Shown here: positions 8,061-17,460 of the stretch, one piece after another
How positions within the stretch are numbered: position 1 is the stretch's first letter
Layout of the letters: each line of letters opens with the position of its first letter
From: an uncultured Planktomarina sp.
Lineage (GTDB): Bacteria > Pseudomonadota > Alphaproteobacteria > Rhodobacterales > Rhodobacteraceae
DNA: 64,000 bases
Assembly: GCA_905182535.1 (NCBI GenBank)
Contig: CAJJBZ010000005.1
Coordinates: 120,905-184,904 of the forward strand
Direction of reading: 5' to 3'
Program-made: the position numbers and the translations under genes
Notes under the pieces: model-generated
What the model was told of the DNA's origin: nothing
Database searches by the model: none
What the model saw: the letters and a program-made list of their open reading frames with translations, nothing else

Positions 8061-9169
8061 AGTGATTGTAAATGACTCAACAATTCAAGACCTGCAAAGG
8101 CATCCACGGGCAGACCTTGCGCTATCTGAAAAGCTTCGATGGCTATTTCAGTATTAGGTCCAGTAAACCCATCTGCGTTAATGGTATCGAAACCTAATTC
8201 AGTTAGGCGAGACTGCACAAACTGCATTTCAGGTCGGGTCAAGCCACGAGTATCACCGCCGAGTGGAAAAGTTAGTGGCAACCCGCCTTGTAACCGATCT
8301 GCTAAATGCCCAACAGCAATCGCGTAGGCTGCTGAGTTGTTATAATGCAGTAAAGTATTAAAATTTTCTGACACCACAAAGCTTAATGAAGCCGCACCGC
8401 CTGGTAAAAGCAACAGACCAAGATAATCCGATCTGGAGTTGGAGGCTGTCAAAACACCGAGAACCTCCCAGTTTTTGAGTGTTTGTGGCGGGTGGTTGCG
8501 CAGAAAATGTAAATCTGAAGTGTCTGGCACATAGGCAACCTGCCCCCATGTGGTGTCAGACTTCCAGCCGTGACAAACTAGAAAATGCGCTGTCGAGACC
8601 AAGGCATCTGCTGGATTTTCGGCCCAAATATCTGGTGTACCGCTATTCGCTGATACTGCAAAATCGATGTAGGACTTTGGCATGAATTGAGTGTGCCCCA
8701 TAGCCCCTGCCCAGCTACCGAGCATTTGATCAGGTGATTTTATGCCTCGTTTGACAATATCAAAGGCAGCTAAAAGCTGGGCTTCAAACATCGAGGCGCG
8801 CCGTCCCTGTGACGCTAGTGTGGATAGCGCTGAAATTACTGGTACATTCCCGCGGATACTTCCGTAGTTGGTCTCCATTCCCCAAATAGCTGCCACGATG
8901 TGGCGATCTACCTGATATTCTGATTCAATTTGATCAAAAACTGTCATCTGCTGTGATAGAGCTATTCGTCCCTGAGTTACGCGTGCTTCGCTGACGGTTA
9001 GGTTGACATAATGTTGTAGCGTTTTTCGGGCCTCAGGTTGCGCTATATCTGATTTTATCACCTCATCTGAGGGTTTCAAAAATGGAGAAATTTGATCTAA
9101 AATTATAGATGAAACCCCATCATCCGCGGCACGTATTAAAAAGTCAGATTTCCAGTTTTCAAACGTCAT
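8057..9169 (-). CDS. Lytic murein transglycosylase, MltB family, with C-terminal peptidoglycan-binding domain
   Basis: A 370-residue MltB-type enzyme cleaving the MurNAc-GlcNAc bond of peptidoglycan. The catalytic glutamate lies in IWGMETNYGSIRG (about residues 93-105), with the family segments SWAGAMGHTQFMP and DYLGLLLLPGG further on. The last ~55 residues (LTRPEMQFVQSRL onward) form a PG_binding_1 domain. Its ATG overlaps the rnr stop as ATGA, so translation is probably coupled. From this start no signal peptide or lipobox is visible, which is odd for a periplasmic enzyme, and no in-frame extension is possible without entering rnr. Its stop overlaps the convergent end of dnaE2 by 4 bp. Confidence 0.87.
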   Translation of the reverse strand: MTFENWKSDFLIRAADDGVSSIILDQISPFLKPSDEVIKSDIAQPEARKTLQHYVNLTVSEARVTQGRIALSQQMTVFDQIESEYQVDRHIVAAIWGMETNYGSIRGNVPVISALSTLASQGRRASMFEAQLLAAFDIVKRGIKSPDQMLGSWAGAMGHTQFMPKSYIDFAVSANSGTPDIWAENPADALVSTAHFLVCHGWKSDTTWGQVAYVPDTSDLHFLRNHPPQTLKNWEVLGVLTASNSRSDYLGLLLLPGGAASLSFVVSENFNTLLHYNNSAAYAIAVGHLADRLQGGLPLTFPLGGDTRGLTRPEMQFVQSRLTELGFDTINADGFTGPNTEIAIEAFQIAQGLPVDAFAGLELLSHLQSL

Positions 9170-11411
9170 TGTCGCTTTCGGGTAACCTTTCTAGATTTCC
9201 CCCTTTGGGAGCCTCGTTTATTGCCTGAGTGTGCATTTCTGCGTTTTCCTTTGTGTTTTTGCAACTTTGAATCTTCTAGCTCCAACAATTCTAGCAAAAT
9301 ACCCCCAGTCACAGGGGTTGCTTCGGAAAGTCTAACAACTGCGCGCTGACCCAGACTGATCACAGTGCCACTCTCTGTGCCACGCAGGGTTTGGGTTTCG
9401 GCGTTATGCTCAAAGTATTCACGGCCTAATGAGCGAATAGGCACAAGACCATCGGCTCCTGTTTCATCTAGCTTAACAAAAACGCCAAAGCGGGCAATCC
9501 CAGAGATTCGGCCTGAAAATTCGTTACCGACCCTCTCGGCCATAAAGCTGGCAAGATAACGATCAGTTGTGTCACGCTCTGCAACCATTGACCGCCGCTC
9601 AGTATCACTAATTTGTTTGGCTGTTTCATCTAGCATCTCGACATCTTGCGGTGATAGACCGTCCTTGCCCCAACTATGTGCGGAAACTAAAGCGCGGTGT
9701 AACAAAAGATCTGCATAACGCCGAATCGGAGATGTAAAGTGTGCATAGTTTTGAAGGGCTAACCCAAAGTGCGACATATTTTGTGGGCTATAGTACGCCT
9801 GTGTCATAGAGCGTAATGTTGAAAGATTAATTAATTCTGCTTCATCTTTATCGGCCGCACCTTGAAGTAGCTGATTAAGGTACCTGGTTTGTAGTACTTG
9901 GCCCTTTGCCAGAACTAAGCCAACAGATTTAGCAGTCTCTCTCAGAGCATCAAGTTTTTCTGGGCTTGGTTCCTCGTGGACACGGAATAAAAGTGGCTGT
10001 TCTTTGGCGATCAGAGTTTCTGCCGCCGCCACATTGGCAAGCACCATACATTCTTCGATCAGCCGATGGGCATCCAATCTTTCGTTGAAATTAATAGAGG
10101 CGACCTTGCCAGTATCCGACAAGATAATTTTGCGCTCTGGTAGGTCTAATTCCAGTGGTTGACGGATTTCACGTGCTATTTTTAGGGCTTCATAGGCTGC
10201 AAATAGGGGTTTGAGCACTGGGCCTAGCAGGGGTGCTGCGCGGTCTGATGGATTGCCGTCTAAGGCAGCCTGTGCCTCTTCATAGGACAGTGATGCTGGT
10301 GACCGCATCATGCCTCTTACGAACCTATGTGACAGTTTTTCGCCCTTGGCAGAAAGCTTCATCTCAACTGCAATACAAGGACGGGTGACGCCTTCGTGCA
10401 AGGAACACAAATCGCCTGAAAGGCGATCTGGCAGCATGGGACAACACGATCAGGGAAATAGGTAGAATTACCTCTGCGTCTGGCCTCAGTATCCAGGGCT
10501 GATCCGGGTGTGACGTAATGTGCTACATCCGCAATCGCGACCCATAATAAAAATCCACCTGAATTTTTGGGATCATTATCCATAATCGCACAGCAGGCAT
10601 CATCGTGATCCCGGGCGTCGGCGGGATCAATAGTAATTAACGGGAGTGAGGTCAAATCATCTCGATTTGTGCTACTAGCTGGTGTGGCGGCATCTGCTTG
10701 CGCCACTACAGCATCTGGAAATGCATCGGGAATGCTATGTTGATGAATGGCAATCAGTGACACGGCCTTTGGGGCTGATGGATCTCCCAGGCGCGCAACA
10801 ACGCGGGCGCGCGGGAGGCCTAGTCGCCCTTTGGGACCGGATTGTTCAGCTTCAACCAGCTCGCCGTCTTTCGCTTCGCCCGTGGCATCAGAACCTACAA
10901 TCCATTCCTTACCCTCACCTTTGTCGATGGCAACAATGCGGCCACCCTCGGCGTTAGAGCGGAAAATGCCGAGTACTCTTTTGGGGTTGGTGCCGATGGC
11001 CCGGATTATCTGTCCAGTATACTGATGGCCCTCTTCATCTTCGATGGTGGTCACACGGGCCAAAATTCGGTCACCTTGACCCAGCGCGGGTTCTCCTGAG
11101 CGCATCTGCATCAAGACTTTAGGCAAGATCCCAGTGCCCTCCCATTCTAAAGGCACAGCAAACATGTCGCCCTGATCGTCAGGTCCCAACATCTGCAGTA
11201 CTGAGACTGGAGGTAACGTATCTGGGTCACTAAATCGCCGTCTACGCTGTGATATATGGCCTTCAGCCTCTAATTCCTTTAGCGTTTGCTTGAGATCAAT
11301 GCGCGCAGCGCCCTTTATGCCAAAAGCTTTGGCAATATCTCGTTTAGACGATTTTTCTGGGTGCGCGCGGATCCATTCGAGAATATCCGCTTGAGTGGGA
11401 AGTTTAGTCAT
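9166..11411 (-). pseudogene. rnr: Ribonuclease R, one-base frameshift in the RNB domain
   Basis: A 3'-5' exoribonuclease of the RNase II/R family that degrades structured RNA. The upstream frame (10359-11411) carries the N-terminal winged-helix and cold-shock domains and the start of RNB (DARDHDDACCAI, RRRGNSTYFPDRVVP). It then shifts, and the rest continues from MLPDRLSGDLCSL in another frame (9166-10437) through SPIRRYADLLLHR to an S1 domain and a basic tail. Adding one base at 10438-10440 (GGG on the plus strand, restoring Pro-Met) joins them into about 748 residues, the normal size. Either a sequencing error in a short homopolymer or a recent null mutation. The ATG at 10437 would give only a partial RNB domain. 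Confidence 0.88.
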
Positions 11412-11502
11412 GAAATCCCGATAGCATGCAGTTGTGACATTCTAAACCCTTGGATTTTGTCTTAGAGTGTATAATTTGGCCACGTACAAAATGGAGCGCG
11501 TA

Positions 11503-11922
11503 ATGAAGTATCTAGTAGTAGCACTTGTCATGATTTGTAGTTCAGTTTGGGCTGAAGATTATAAGCTCGGTGATCTCACAGTAATGGAGTCATTTTCTTA
11601 TCCCACTAATGGACGCAGTGGTGCTGGCTATTTTACTCTTACTAATGACGGGCCTGTGGATGTTTTGATGGCAGTTACGGCTGATTTTCCTAGGGTCATG
11701 ATACACGAATCCCTCATGCAGGATGGCGTAATGACGATGCAGCACCGCATGATGGTTGAGGTACCGGAACGGGGAGAAATCGAATTTGGGCCGGGTGGTT
11801 ACCACGTTATGTTCATGGGTCTTGACGAGGGCTGGGCAGAGGGTGACGAAATTGAGGCTAGCTTGCAGTTTAAAAATGCTGGCACGCTAAATATCAAATT
11901 CGTAGTGATTATGCGGCCTTAA
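11503..11922 (+). CDS. PCu(A)C-type copper chaperone (DUF461)
   Basis: A 139-residue secreted protein with a short signal peptide (MKYLVVALVMICSSVWA). It has the ordered metal ligands of the PCu(A)C family: VMIHESLM, then Met in TMQHRMM, then GGYHVMFMG near residue 110. This family carries Cu(I) in the periplasm and helps assemble the CuA or CuB site of cytochrome oxidase. An earlier in-frame ATG at 11467 exists, but GGAG lies 8 nt before 11503 and the signal peptide then starts properly. It stands alone between divergent rnr and convergent aroC, and the usual SCO partner is not adjacent. Confidence 0.82.
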   Translation: MKYLVVALVMICSSVWAEDYKLGDLTVMESFSYPTNGRSGAGYFTLTNDGPVDVLMAVTADFPRVMIHESLMQDGVMTMQHRMMVEVPERGEIEFGPGGYHVMFMGLDEGWAEGDEIEASLQFKNAGTLNIKFVVIMRP

Positions 11923-11931
11923 TGCCAGCGA

Positions 11932-13035
11932 CTAGACGCCAATTTTGCCCTGATTCTCGCCAATTTGGCCTCTGTGCAATAGAAGGTGGTCTAATATGAC
12001 GCAGGCCATCATAGCCTCGCCTACAGGAACCGCTCTGATGCCCACGCAAGGGTCATGACGACCCTTAGTTACAATTTCGGTGTTTTCGCCTGATTTGTTT
12101 ATAGTTTTGCGCGTGGTTAGAATAGATGATGTTGGCTTTACTGCAAAACGCACCACAAGATCTTGGCCTGTGCTAAGCCCACCCAGAATACCTCCTGCGT
12201 GGTTGGAGCTGTACTCTGGCCCATCTGGGCCCATGGAGATTTCATCTGCATTAGCCTCACCTGTCAGTTCTGCTGCTGCCATGCCGTCTCCAATTTCAAC
12301 ACCCTTTACGGCGTTGATGCTCATCATGGCTGCGGCCAAATCTGTGTCTAGTTTTCCATAAATTGGAGCGCCAAGTCCTGCTGGTACGCCAGAGGCCACG
12401 ACTTCAATCACGGCACCAACTGAACTGCCTGATTTGCGCAGGCCATCCAAATAGATTGCCCAGTCTTGCGCTGCCTGTGTGTCAGGGGCCCAGAATGGGT
12501 TTTGTTCAATCTGATTAAAATCCATATTTCCACGATGAATCTTATGTGGACCCATTTGGCACATAAAGCCGGTAATTTCTACGGAGGGAGCAAGCATCTT
12601 TATCGCTTGCCGCGCCAAACCACCAGCTGCCACACGGGCCGCTGTTTCACGTGCTGAGCTACGCCCACCGCCGCGATAGTCGCGAATGCCGTATTTCTGC
12701 CAATAAGTTATATCTGCATGGCCTGGGCGGAATTTATCGATTATATCGCCATAATCTTTGGAGCGTTGATCGGTATTTTCGATCATCAACTGAACTGGTG
12801 TCCCTGTCGTTTTGCCTTCGAATACGCCGGATAGTATTTTTACCTGATCGGCCTCGCGTCGCTGGGTGGTATACTTGTTCTGCCCTGGTTTCCGCTTGTC
12901 GAGCCAGTGCTGGATCATATCTTCTGAAATATCTACTCCTGGCGGGCAGCCGTCAATGGTGGCGCCCAAGGCTGGCCCATGACTTTCGCCCCAGGTGGTG
13001 ACTCGAAACAAATGTCCAAAAGTATTTAGGCTCAT
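11932..13035 (-). CDS. aroC: Chorismate synthase
   Basis: A 367-residue enzyme making chorismate from 5-enolpyruvylshikimate-3-phosphate with reduced FMN, the last shared step to aromatic amino acids and folate. Signature segments are [21 protein letters not shown] at the start, the arginine-rich [19 protein letters not shown] near residue 130 and [16 protein letters not shown] near the end. AAGGAG sits 7 nt before the ATG at 13035, which is preferred over the upstream in-frame ATG at 13059. It is a single gene, divergent from the thiamine operon and convergent with the copper chaperone gene with 9 bp between them. Confidence 0.95.
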   Translation of the reverse strand: MSLNTFGHLFRVTTWGESHGPALGATIDGCPPGVDISEDMIQHWLDKRKPGQNKYTTQRREADQVKILSGVFEGKTTGTPVQLMIENTDQRSKDYGDIIDKFRPGHADITYWQKYGIRDYRGGGRSSARETAARVAAGGLARQAIKMLAPSVEITGFMCQMGPHKIHRGNMDFNQIEQNPFWAPDTQAAQDWAIYLDGLRKSGSSVGAVIEVVASGVPAGLGAPIYGKLDTDLAAAMMSINAVKGVEIGDGMAAAELTGEANADEISMGPDGPEYSSNHAGGILGGLSTGQDLVVRFAVKPTSSILTTRKTINKSGENTEIVTKGRHDPCVGIRAVPVGEAMMACVILDHLLLHRGQIGENQGKIGV

Positions 13036-13213
13036 GTGACAGCTCCTTTGACCTTGCAATATCGTTGCTCGGCCATTGGAGCAAGGGCTAGCTTAGAAGC
13101 CTTATAAGGTAATCTTATAACTGAGGAAATTACAGAGCGTAGTCACCGAACTATATCATTCTTTTTTCAATGGTGGGATTGATTTTATACATATTTCGAC
13201 ATAACTAAAATTT

Positions 13214-13300
13214 ACCTCGGGGCGCCCATTTGGGCTGAGACGCGTAAGCGAACCCGTAGAACCTGAACCGGCTAGTACCGGCGGAGGGAAGGTTTGGAAT
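13214..13300 (+). ncRNA. TPP riboswitch (THI element)
   Basis: The conserved core is plain to read: GGGGCGCCC then GGGCTGAGA, followed by ACCCGTAGAACCTGA, then CCGGCTAGTACCGGCGGAGGGA. This matches the THI box that binds thiamine pyrophosphate. It lies about 40-50 bp before the thiBPQ start and should switch the thiamine importer off when TPP is plentiful. Edges are approximate. Confidence 0.95.
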
Positions 13301-13340
13301 AATCCAATCCCTGACCCCGTTCGGCGATATGGAGAATACT

Positions 13341-14318
13341 ATGAGAACCACTTTCTTATTCGCAGGACTGTTTTTGGCAACCACGGCAGTGGCGGAAACA
13401 CCTGTTTTAACGATCTATACTTACGATAGCTTTGTCTCAGACTGGGGCCCTGGTCCCGCTGTTGAGGCTGCATTTGAAGCCACCTGTGGCTGTGACCTCC
13501 AAATGGTTGGTACTGGAGATGGTGCCGCACTTTTAGCGCGCTTGAAGCTGGAAGGTAGCCGTACGGATGCCGATATTGTAATGGGCCTGGACACCAATTT
13601 AACAGCCGCTGCTGCGGATACTGGATTGTTTGCTCCAATTTCCGTCGCTGCAAATTACGCAGTCCCTGGTGGCTGGGACGATCCACTTTTTGTACCATTC
13701 GACTGGGGCTATTTTGCTTTTGTCCAAAATGTAGGTCTTCAATCACCTGAGAATTTCCGTGCCTTGGCCGACAGTGATCTCAAGATTGTGATCCAAGACC
13801 CTCGATCCTCCACGCCTGGTTTGGGCCTGCTGATGTGGGTAAAAGCAGCCTATGGTAACGATGCAGTAGATATTTGGGCGGACTTGAGTGACAACATCGT
13901 TACAGTAACTGCGGGTTGGTCAGAGGCTTATGGGATGTTCTTGGAAGGTGAGGCTGATATGGTTTTATCATACACTACATCACCCGCCTACCATACGATC
14001 GCGGAAGGCGACGCATCCAAAAGCTTTGCTGTATTTGATGAAGGTCACTATATGCAAATTGAAGTTGCAGGCAAACTTGCTAGCTCTGATCAAAGTGCGT
14101 TGGCGGATCAGTTTCTGCAGTTTATGGTTTCAGACGCTTTTCAAAGTATTATTCCGACCACAAATTGGATGTTCCCAGCCGTTACCCCTGCTGCTGGCCT
14201 ACCTGAAAAGTTTCCAAAAGCCTTGAGTGCTGCACAATCCTTGATCTTCTCGCCCAAGGAGGCTGCTGATCTACGCAATGTTGCCTTGGCGGAATGGCAG
14301 GCAGTATTATCACAATAA
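13341..14318 (+). CDS. thiB: Thiamine ABC transporter, periplasmic substrate-binding protein
   Basis: A 325-residue solute-binding protein with a signal peptide (MRTTFLFAGLFLATTAVAE). It opens with PVLTIYTYDSFVSDWGPG, the usual ThiB start, and carries the VTAGWSEAYGMFLEGEADMVLSYTTSPAYH region typical of ThiB/TbpA. It binds thiamine or TPP in the periplasm and hands it to ThiPQ. The ATG at 13341 follows GGAG with 6 nt spacing; an in-frame ATG at 13329 lacks such a site. First gene of the riboswitch-controlled operon; its end overlaps thiP by 25 bp. Confidence 0.93.
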   Translation: MRTTFLFAGLFLATTAVAETPVLTIYTYDSFVSDWGPGPAVEAAFEATCGCDLQMVGTGDGAALLARLKLEGSRTDADIVMGLDTNLTAAAADTGLFAPISVAANYAVPGGWDDPLFVPFDWGYFAFVQNVGLQSPENFRALADSDLKIVIQDPRSSTPGLGLLMWVKAAYGNDAVDIWADLSDNIVTVTAGWSEAYGMFLEGEADMVLSYTTSPAYHTIAEGDASKSFAVFDEGHYMQIEVAGKLASSDQSALADQFLQFMVSDAFQSIIPTTNWMFPAVTPAAGLPEKFPKALSAAQSLIFSPKEAADLRNVALAEWQAVLSQ

Positions 14319-15863
14319 TTTTACGTAAAATTTTAGGTGGGGCGGTTTTGACCGCCCTGCTTATATTTTCGATTGGCACTGCTGCTGCCGTGGCGATGCG
14401 TGGGCAAGGGCTTGGAGTACTAAGTGTGGCTGACTGGTCGGCTGTTCGCTTCACCTTATGGCAAGCGTGCTTTTCAGCGGGCCTAAGTGTTGGGATAGCC
14501 ATCCCTATTGCTCGTGCCTTGGCACGCCAGAGCTTTATCGGTCGACAGACGCTAATCACACTGCTTGGCGCACCGTTTATTTTACCAGTTATTGTCGGAG
14601 TTCTTGGTCTGCTAGCAGTTTTTGGCCGTGCTGGCTGGATCAGTGGTATGCTAACGTGGGCGGGCCTTGCAAAGCTTTCTATATATGGAGCGCCGGGTGT
14701 TATCCTTGCGCATGTCTTTTTCAACTTGCCGCTAGCAACCCGATTCTTGCTACAGGGTTGGGCTAGTGTGCCTGCAGAACGGTTTCGGGTTACGCACAGT
14801 TTGGCAGCTTCACCCTGGGCCTATTTCCGTCTTATTGAATGGCCTGTATTACGGTCTGTTGTTCCTGGTGCGTTTTTGTTGAGTTTTCCTTTTATGTCTT
14901 ACAAGCTTTGCTGTCGCCTTAGCGGTAGGAGGTGGACCGAAGGGGACAACCATTGAGTTGGCGATCTATCAGGCATTCAGGCTAGACTTTGACTTGGGTA
15001 AGGCAGCTAGCCTTGCAGTGGTGCAATTCTCCCTCTGCGGCAGTCTTGCAGTGTTAGCGTTTCTTGTGCCCTTGCCACAAACTAATGGGCTTGGACTTGG
15101 CCGCCTGCCACAACGGGTGGATGCATCTGCGCATCGGACAGTTGACGCCTTTTGGATTATCGCTGCGGCTGCATTTTTAATTTTTCCATTAGGCGCTATT
15201 TTTCTTCGTGGCGTTAGCTATATACCCAACCTGCCGCACCAAGTGATCGCCGCCAGCCTGACTTCAATACTTATCGCTTTAATCTCTACAGTCGTTTGCA
15301 TAACTATGGCGCTGAGCCTTGCTCTGGCGTTTGCCCGCCGGGGAAAATTTGCCCGTAGTCTGGCTGAGGGAATAGGCGTCTTAGGTTTAGCTACAAGCCC
15401 TTTGGTTGTGGGTACTGGATTATTTTTGATTATCTTTCCTTATGCCCACCCCATGACCTTTGCAGTGCCGATTACTGCTAGTGTGAATGCCATGATGGCG
15501 CTGCCGTTTGCCCTACGCGTTTTGATGCCGGCGGTCCGTGAAACTTATGCTGATTATTTGCATCTGCGGTCAAGTCTCAATATGACCCGCTGGGTTTGGC
15601 TGTCACGGATTGTATTACCGCAACTGCGTCGTCCGCTTGGCTTTGCAGCGGGGCTTGCCGTTGCCCTGTCTATGGGGGATCTTGGGGTGATTGCGTTGTT
15701 TGCAGATCCTGACTTACAAACGTTGCCATTGATGCTCTACAGGCTAATGGGCGCCTACCAAATGGATCAGGCAGCTGCTGTGGCTGTGGTGCTGGTGGTG
15801 CAAAGCCTGGCACTTTTTTGGATGTTTGATCGAGGGGGGCGAGGATATGTTGAATCTAAATAA
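14294..15863 (+). pseudogene. thiP: Thiamine ABC transporter permease, frameshifted in the middle
   Basis: A two-fold membrane permease with many hydrophobic helices. The first frame (14294-14956) covers the N-terminal permease half and runs out after PGAFLLSF. A second frame (from about 14890 to 15863) continues with LLCLTSFAVALAVGGG and TTIELAIYQAF, the conserved middle of ThiP, then the second permease half (LVVGTGLFLI, MALPFALRVL). Dropping one base of the CC at 14888-14889 fuses them into about 522 residues, the normal ThiP length. Since thiB and thiQ are intact, a sequencing error is at least as likely as real loss. Overlaps thiB upstream and thiQ downstream. Confidence 0.87.
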
Positions 15864-16545
15864 CGTTCGATTTCAACAAGGCGACTTTGGACTAACTGCG
15901 GATTTTTCAGTGCCAACTGGTGCGCGCGTGGCGGTGATTGGCCCGTCGGGTGGGGGCAAGTCGACTTTTTTAAATGGTATCGCTGGATTTATAGGGACTG
16001 ACATGGGGCAGGTGCTCTGGGCTGGTGAGCTAATGCCTGACCATCCGGGAAAGCGACCTCTGAGTATTTTGTTTCAAGAACATAACCTTTTTCCACACCT
16101 CAGTGTAATGGATAATGTGGCTGTTGGTATTAGTCCGAATATGCGGCTCTCACATACGCAACGGCATGAAGTTAGTGTGGCTTTAGATAAAGTGGGATTG
16201 GCAGATAAGTCAGCATCCTTTCCGCGTGATTTGTCTGGTGGTCAGAAGGGCCGAGTGGGCTTGGCACGGGTTTTTTTACGGCAGAGACCCCTGCTACTAC
16301 TGGATGAGCCCTTCTCCGCTTTGGGGCCTGCTTTGAAGGATGAAATGCTGGATATCTTGTGTGAAATATTAGATGATACGGATGCAACTGCATTGATGGT
16401 CACCCACGATCCAAAAGATGCATTGGCTTTTGCTGATCAAGCAGTTTTAGTGGCAGATGGCCACGCAGATGCTCCAAAACCGATCCAACAGCTATTCGAT
16501 GCGCCGCCGCCTGCATTGGCTGCCTACCTTGGTAACCGAACATAA
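15847..16545 (+). CDS. thiQ: Thiamine ABC transporter ATP-binding protein
   Basis: A 232-residue ABC ATPase energising thiamine uptake. Walker A is GPSGGGKST (about residues 32-40), the Q-loop is in LFQEHNLFPHLSV, the signature is LSGGQKGRVGLARV, Walker B is LLLLDEPFSALG and the switch histidine is in LMVTHDP. A GAGG site precedes the ATG at 15847, which overlaps the end of thiP by 17 bp; the upstream in-frame ATG at 15826 is less well placed. Last gene of the operon, followed by a hairpin. Confidence 0.94.
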   Translation: MLNLNNVRFQQGDFGLTADFSVPTGARVAVIGPSGGGKSTFLNGIAGFIGTDMGQVLWAGELMPDHPGKRPLSILFQEHNLFPHLSVMDNVAVGISPNMRLSHTQRHEVSVALDKVGLADKSASFPRDLSGGQKGRVGLARVFLRQRPLLLLDEPFSALGPALKDEMLDILCEILDDTDATALMVTHDPKDALAFADQAVLVADGHADAPKPIQQLFDAPPPALAAYLGNRT

Positions 16546-16546
16546 A

Positions 16547-16573
16547 AAAACGCACCTTAGTGTGGCGCGTTTT
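16547..16573. terminator. Bidirectional terminator between thiQ and petC
   Basis: The stem AAAACGC (16547-16553) pairs with GCGTTTT (16567-16573), with further partial pairing inside. A T-rich run follows on the plus strand and an A-run precedes it, giving a T-run for the minus strand. It lies between two convergent operons. Confidence 0.7.
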
Positions 16574-16593
16574 CTTTATTTTCTTTAAAAAGC

Positions 16594-17394
16594 TTAGCCT
16601 TTTTTATATTTTATCGGTCGCCAGAGAGCTTTATTTGCAAAGAACAACATAAGCGTCAGGAAACCCAAGATCAGCACGCCGACTAAGCCAGCGCGTTTGC
16701 GATCGTTTAGTTTTGGCTCTGCGGTCCACATTAAGAAGGCAGTTATGTCCTCTGAAAGATGTTCAAGATCATTTTTGTGCCCATCTGCAAATTCAACGTC
16801 TTCACCGTAAAGTGGTGGAGACATTGATATCCAGCCGCCTGGATATGCAGTATTTTCGTATAGTGTGACGCCGGCAGATGTTTTTTCCTCGCCTGTATAG
16901 CCCGTCAGCAATGACAAAATATACTCAGCGCCACCCATGCCTTTAACCAATTGATTAATGCCTGTGCCTGCTGGACCGTGAAAGCCTGCGCGGGCTTTTG
17001 CCATTAGCGAAAGGTCAGGAGCATTTGCATTACCGCCTTTTGGGAAGTGATCTGCAGGTAAAGCTGCACGATAATCACCTTCACCATCATTCAGTGACTG
17101 ATCCCAGACTTCAACAAATTCGGATGCATAGGCACGCACCTCAGCTTTGCTCAAAAGGGGACCGCCCTCATCGCCCAAAGAGCGGATGGCAACAAACTTC
17201 ATGCCGTGGCATGCGGAGCAGATTTCAGTATATACTTTCAGTCCGCGGCGCAGTTGCTCTTGATCGTATGACCCGAACGGGCCCTCGAACGAGAACGCAT
17301 GATCATTAACATGACCCTCACTGCCGGCAGCTTGCGCTACGCCAGCGGCAATTGTCAAAGCCAGTGCGATGCCTGTTGTGAGTTTTTTGAACAT
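16594..17394 (-). CDS. petC: Cytochrome c1 of the bc1 complex
   Basis: A 266-residue membrane-anchored c-type cytochrome, the electron exit subunit of ubiquinol:cytochrome c oxidoreductase. A signal peptide (MFKKLTTGIALALTIAAGVAQAA) is followed by the haem site CSACHGM near residue 57, an acidic periplasmic domain, the axial-Met region WISMSPPLYGE, and a C-terminal membrane anchor (GLVGVLILGFLTLMLFF) with a KYKKG tail. Start 17394 is preferred over 17412 because the signal peptide then begins cleanly and AGGGGA lies upstream. It follows petB in the petABC operon. Confidence 0.95.
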   Translation of the reverse strand: MFKKLTTGIALALTIAAGVAQAAGSEGHVNDHAFSFEGPFGSYDQEQLRRGLKVYTEICSACHGMKFVAIRSLGDEGGPLLSKAEVRAYASEFVEVWDQSLNDGEGDYRAALPADHFPKGGNANAPDLSLMAKARAGFHGPAGTGINQLVKGMGGAEYILSLLTGYTGEEKTSAGVTLYENTAYPGGWISMSPPLYGEDVEFADGHKNDLEHLSEDITAFLMWTAEPKLNDRKRAGLVGVLILGFLTLMLFFANKALWRPIKYKKG

Positions 17395-17460
17395 ATCTAG
17401 TTCCCCTCTCACTCTGCCGGGTTGGCAGCATCAGCTGCGCCCAATTCGCCATATTTGGCA

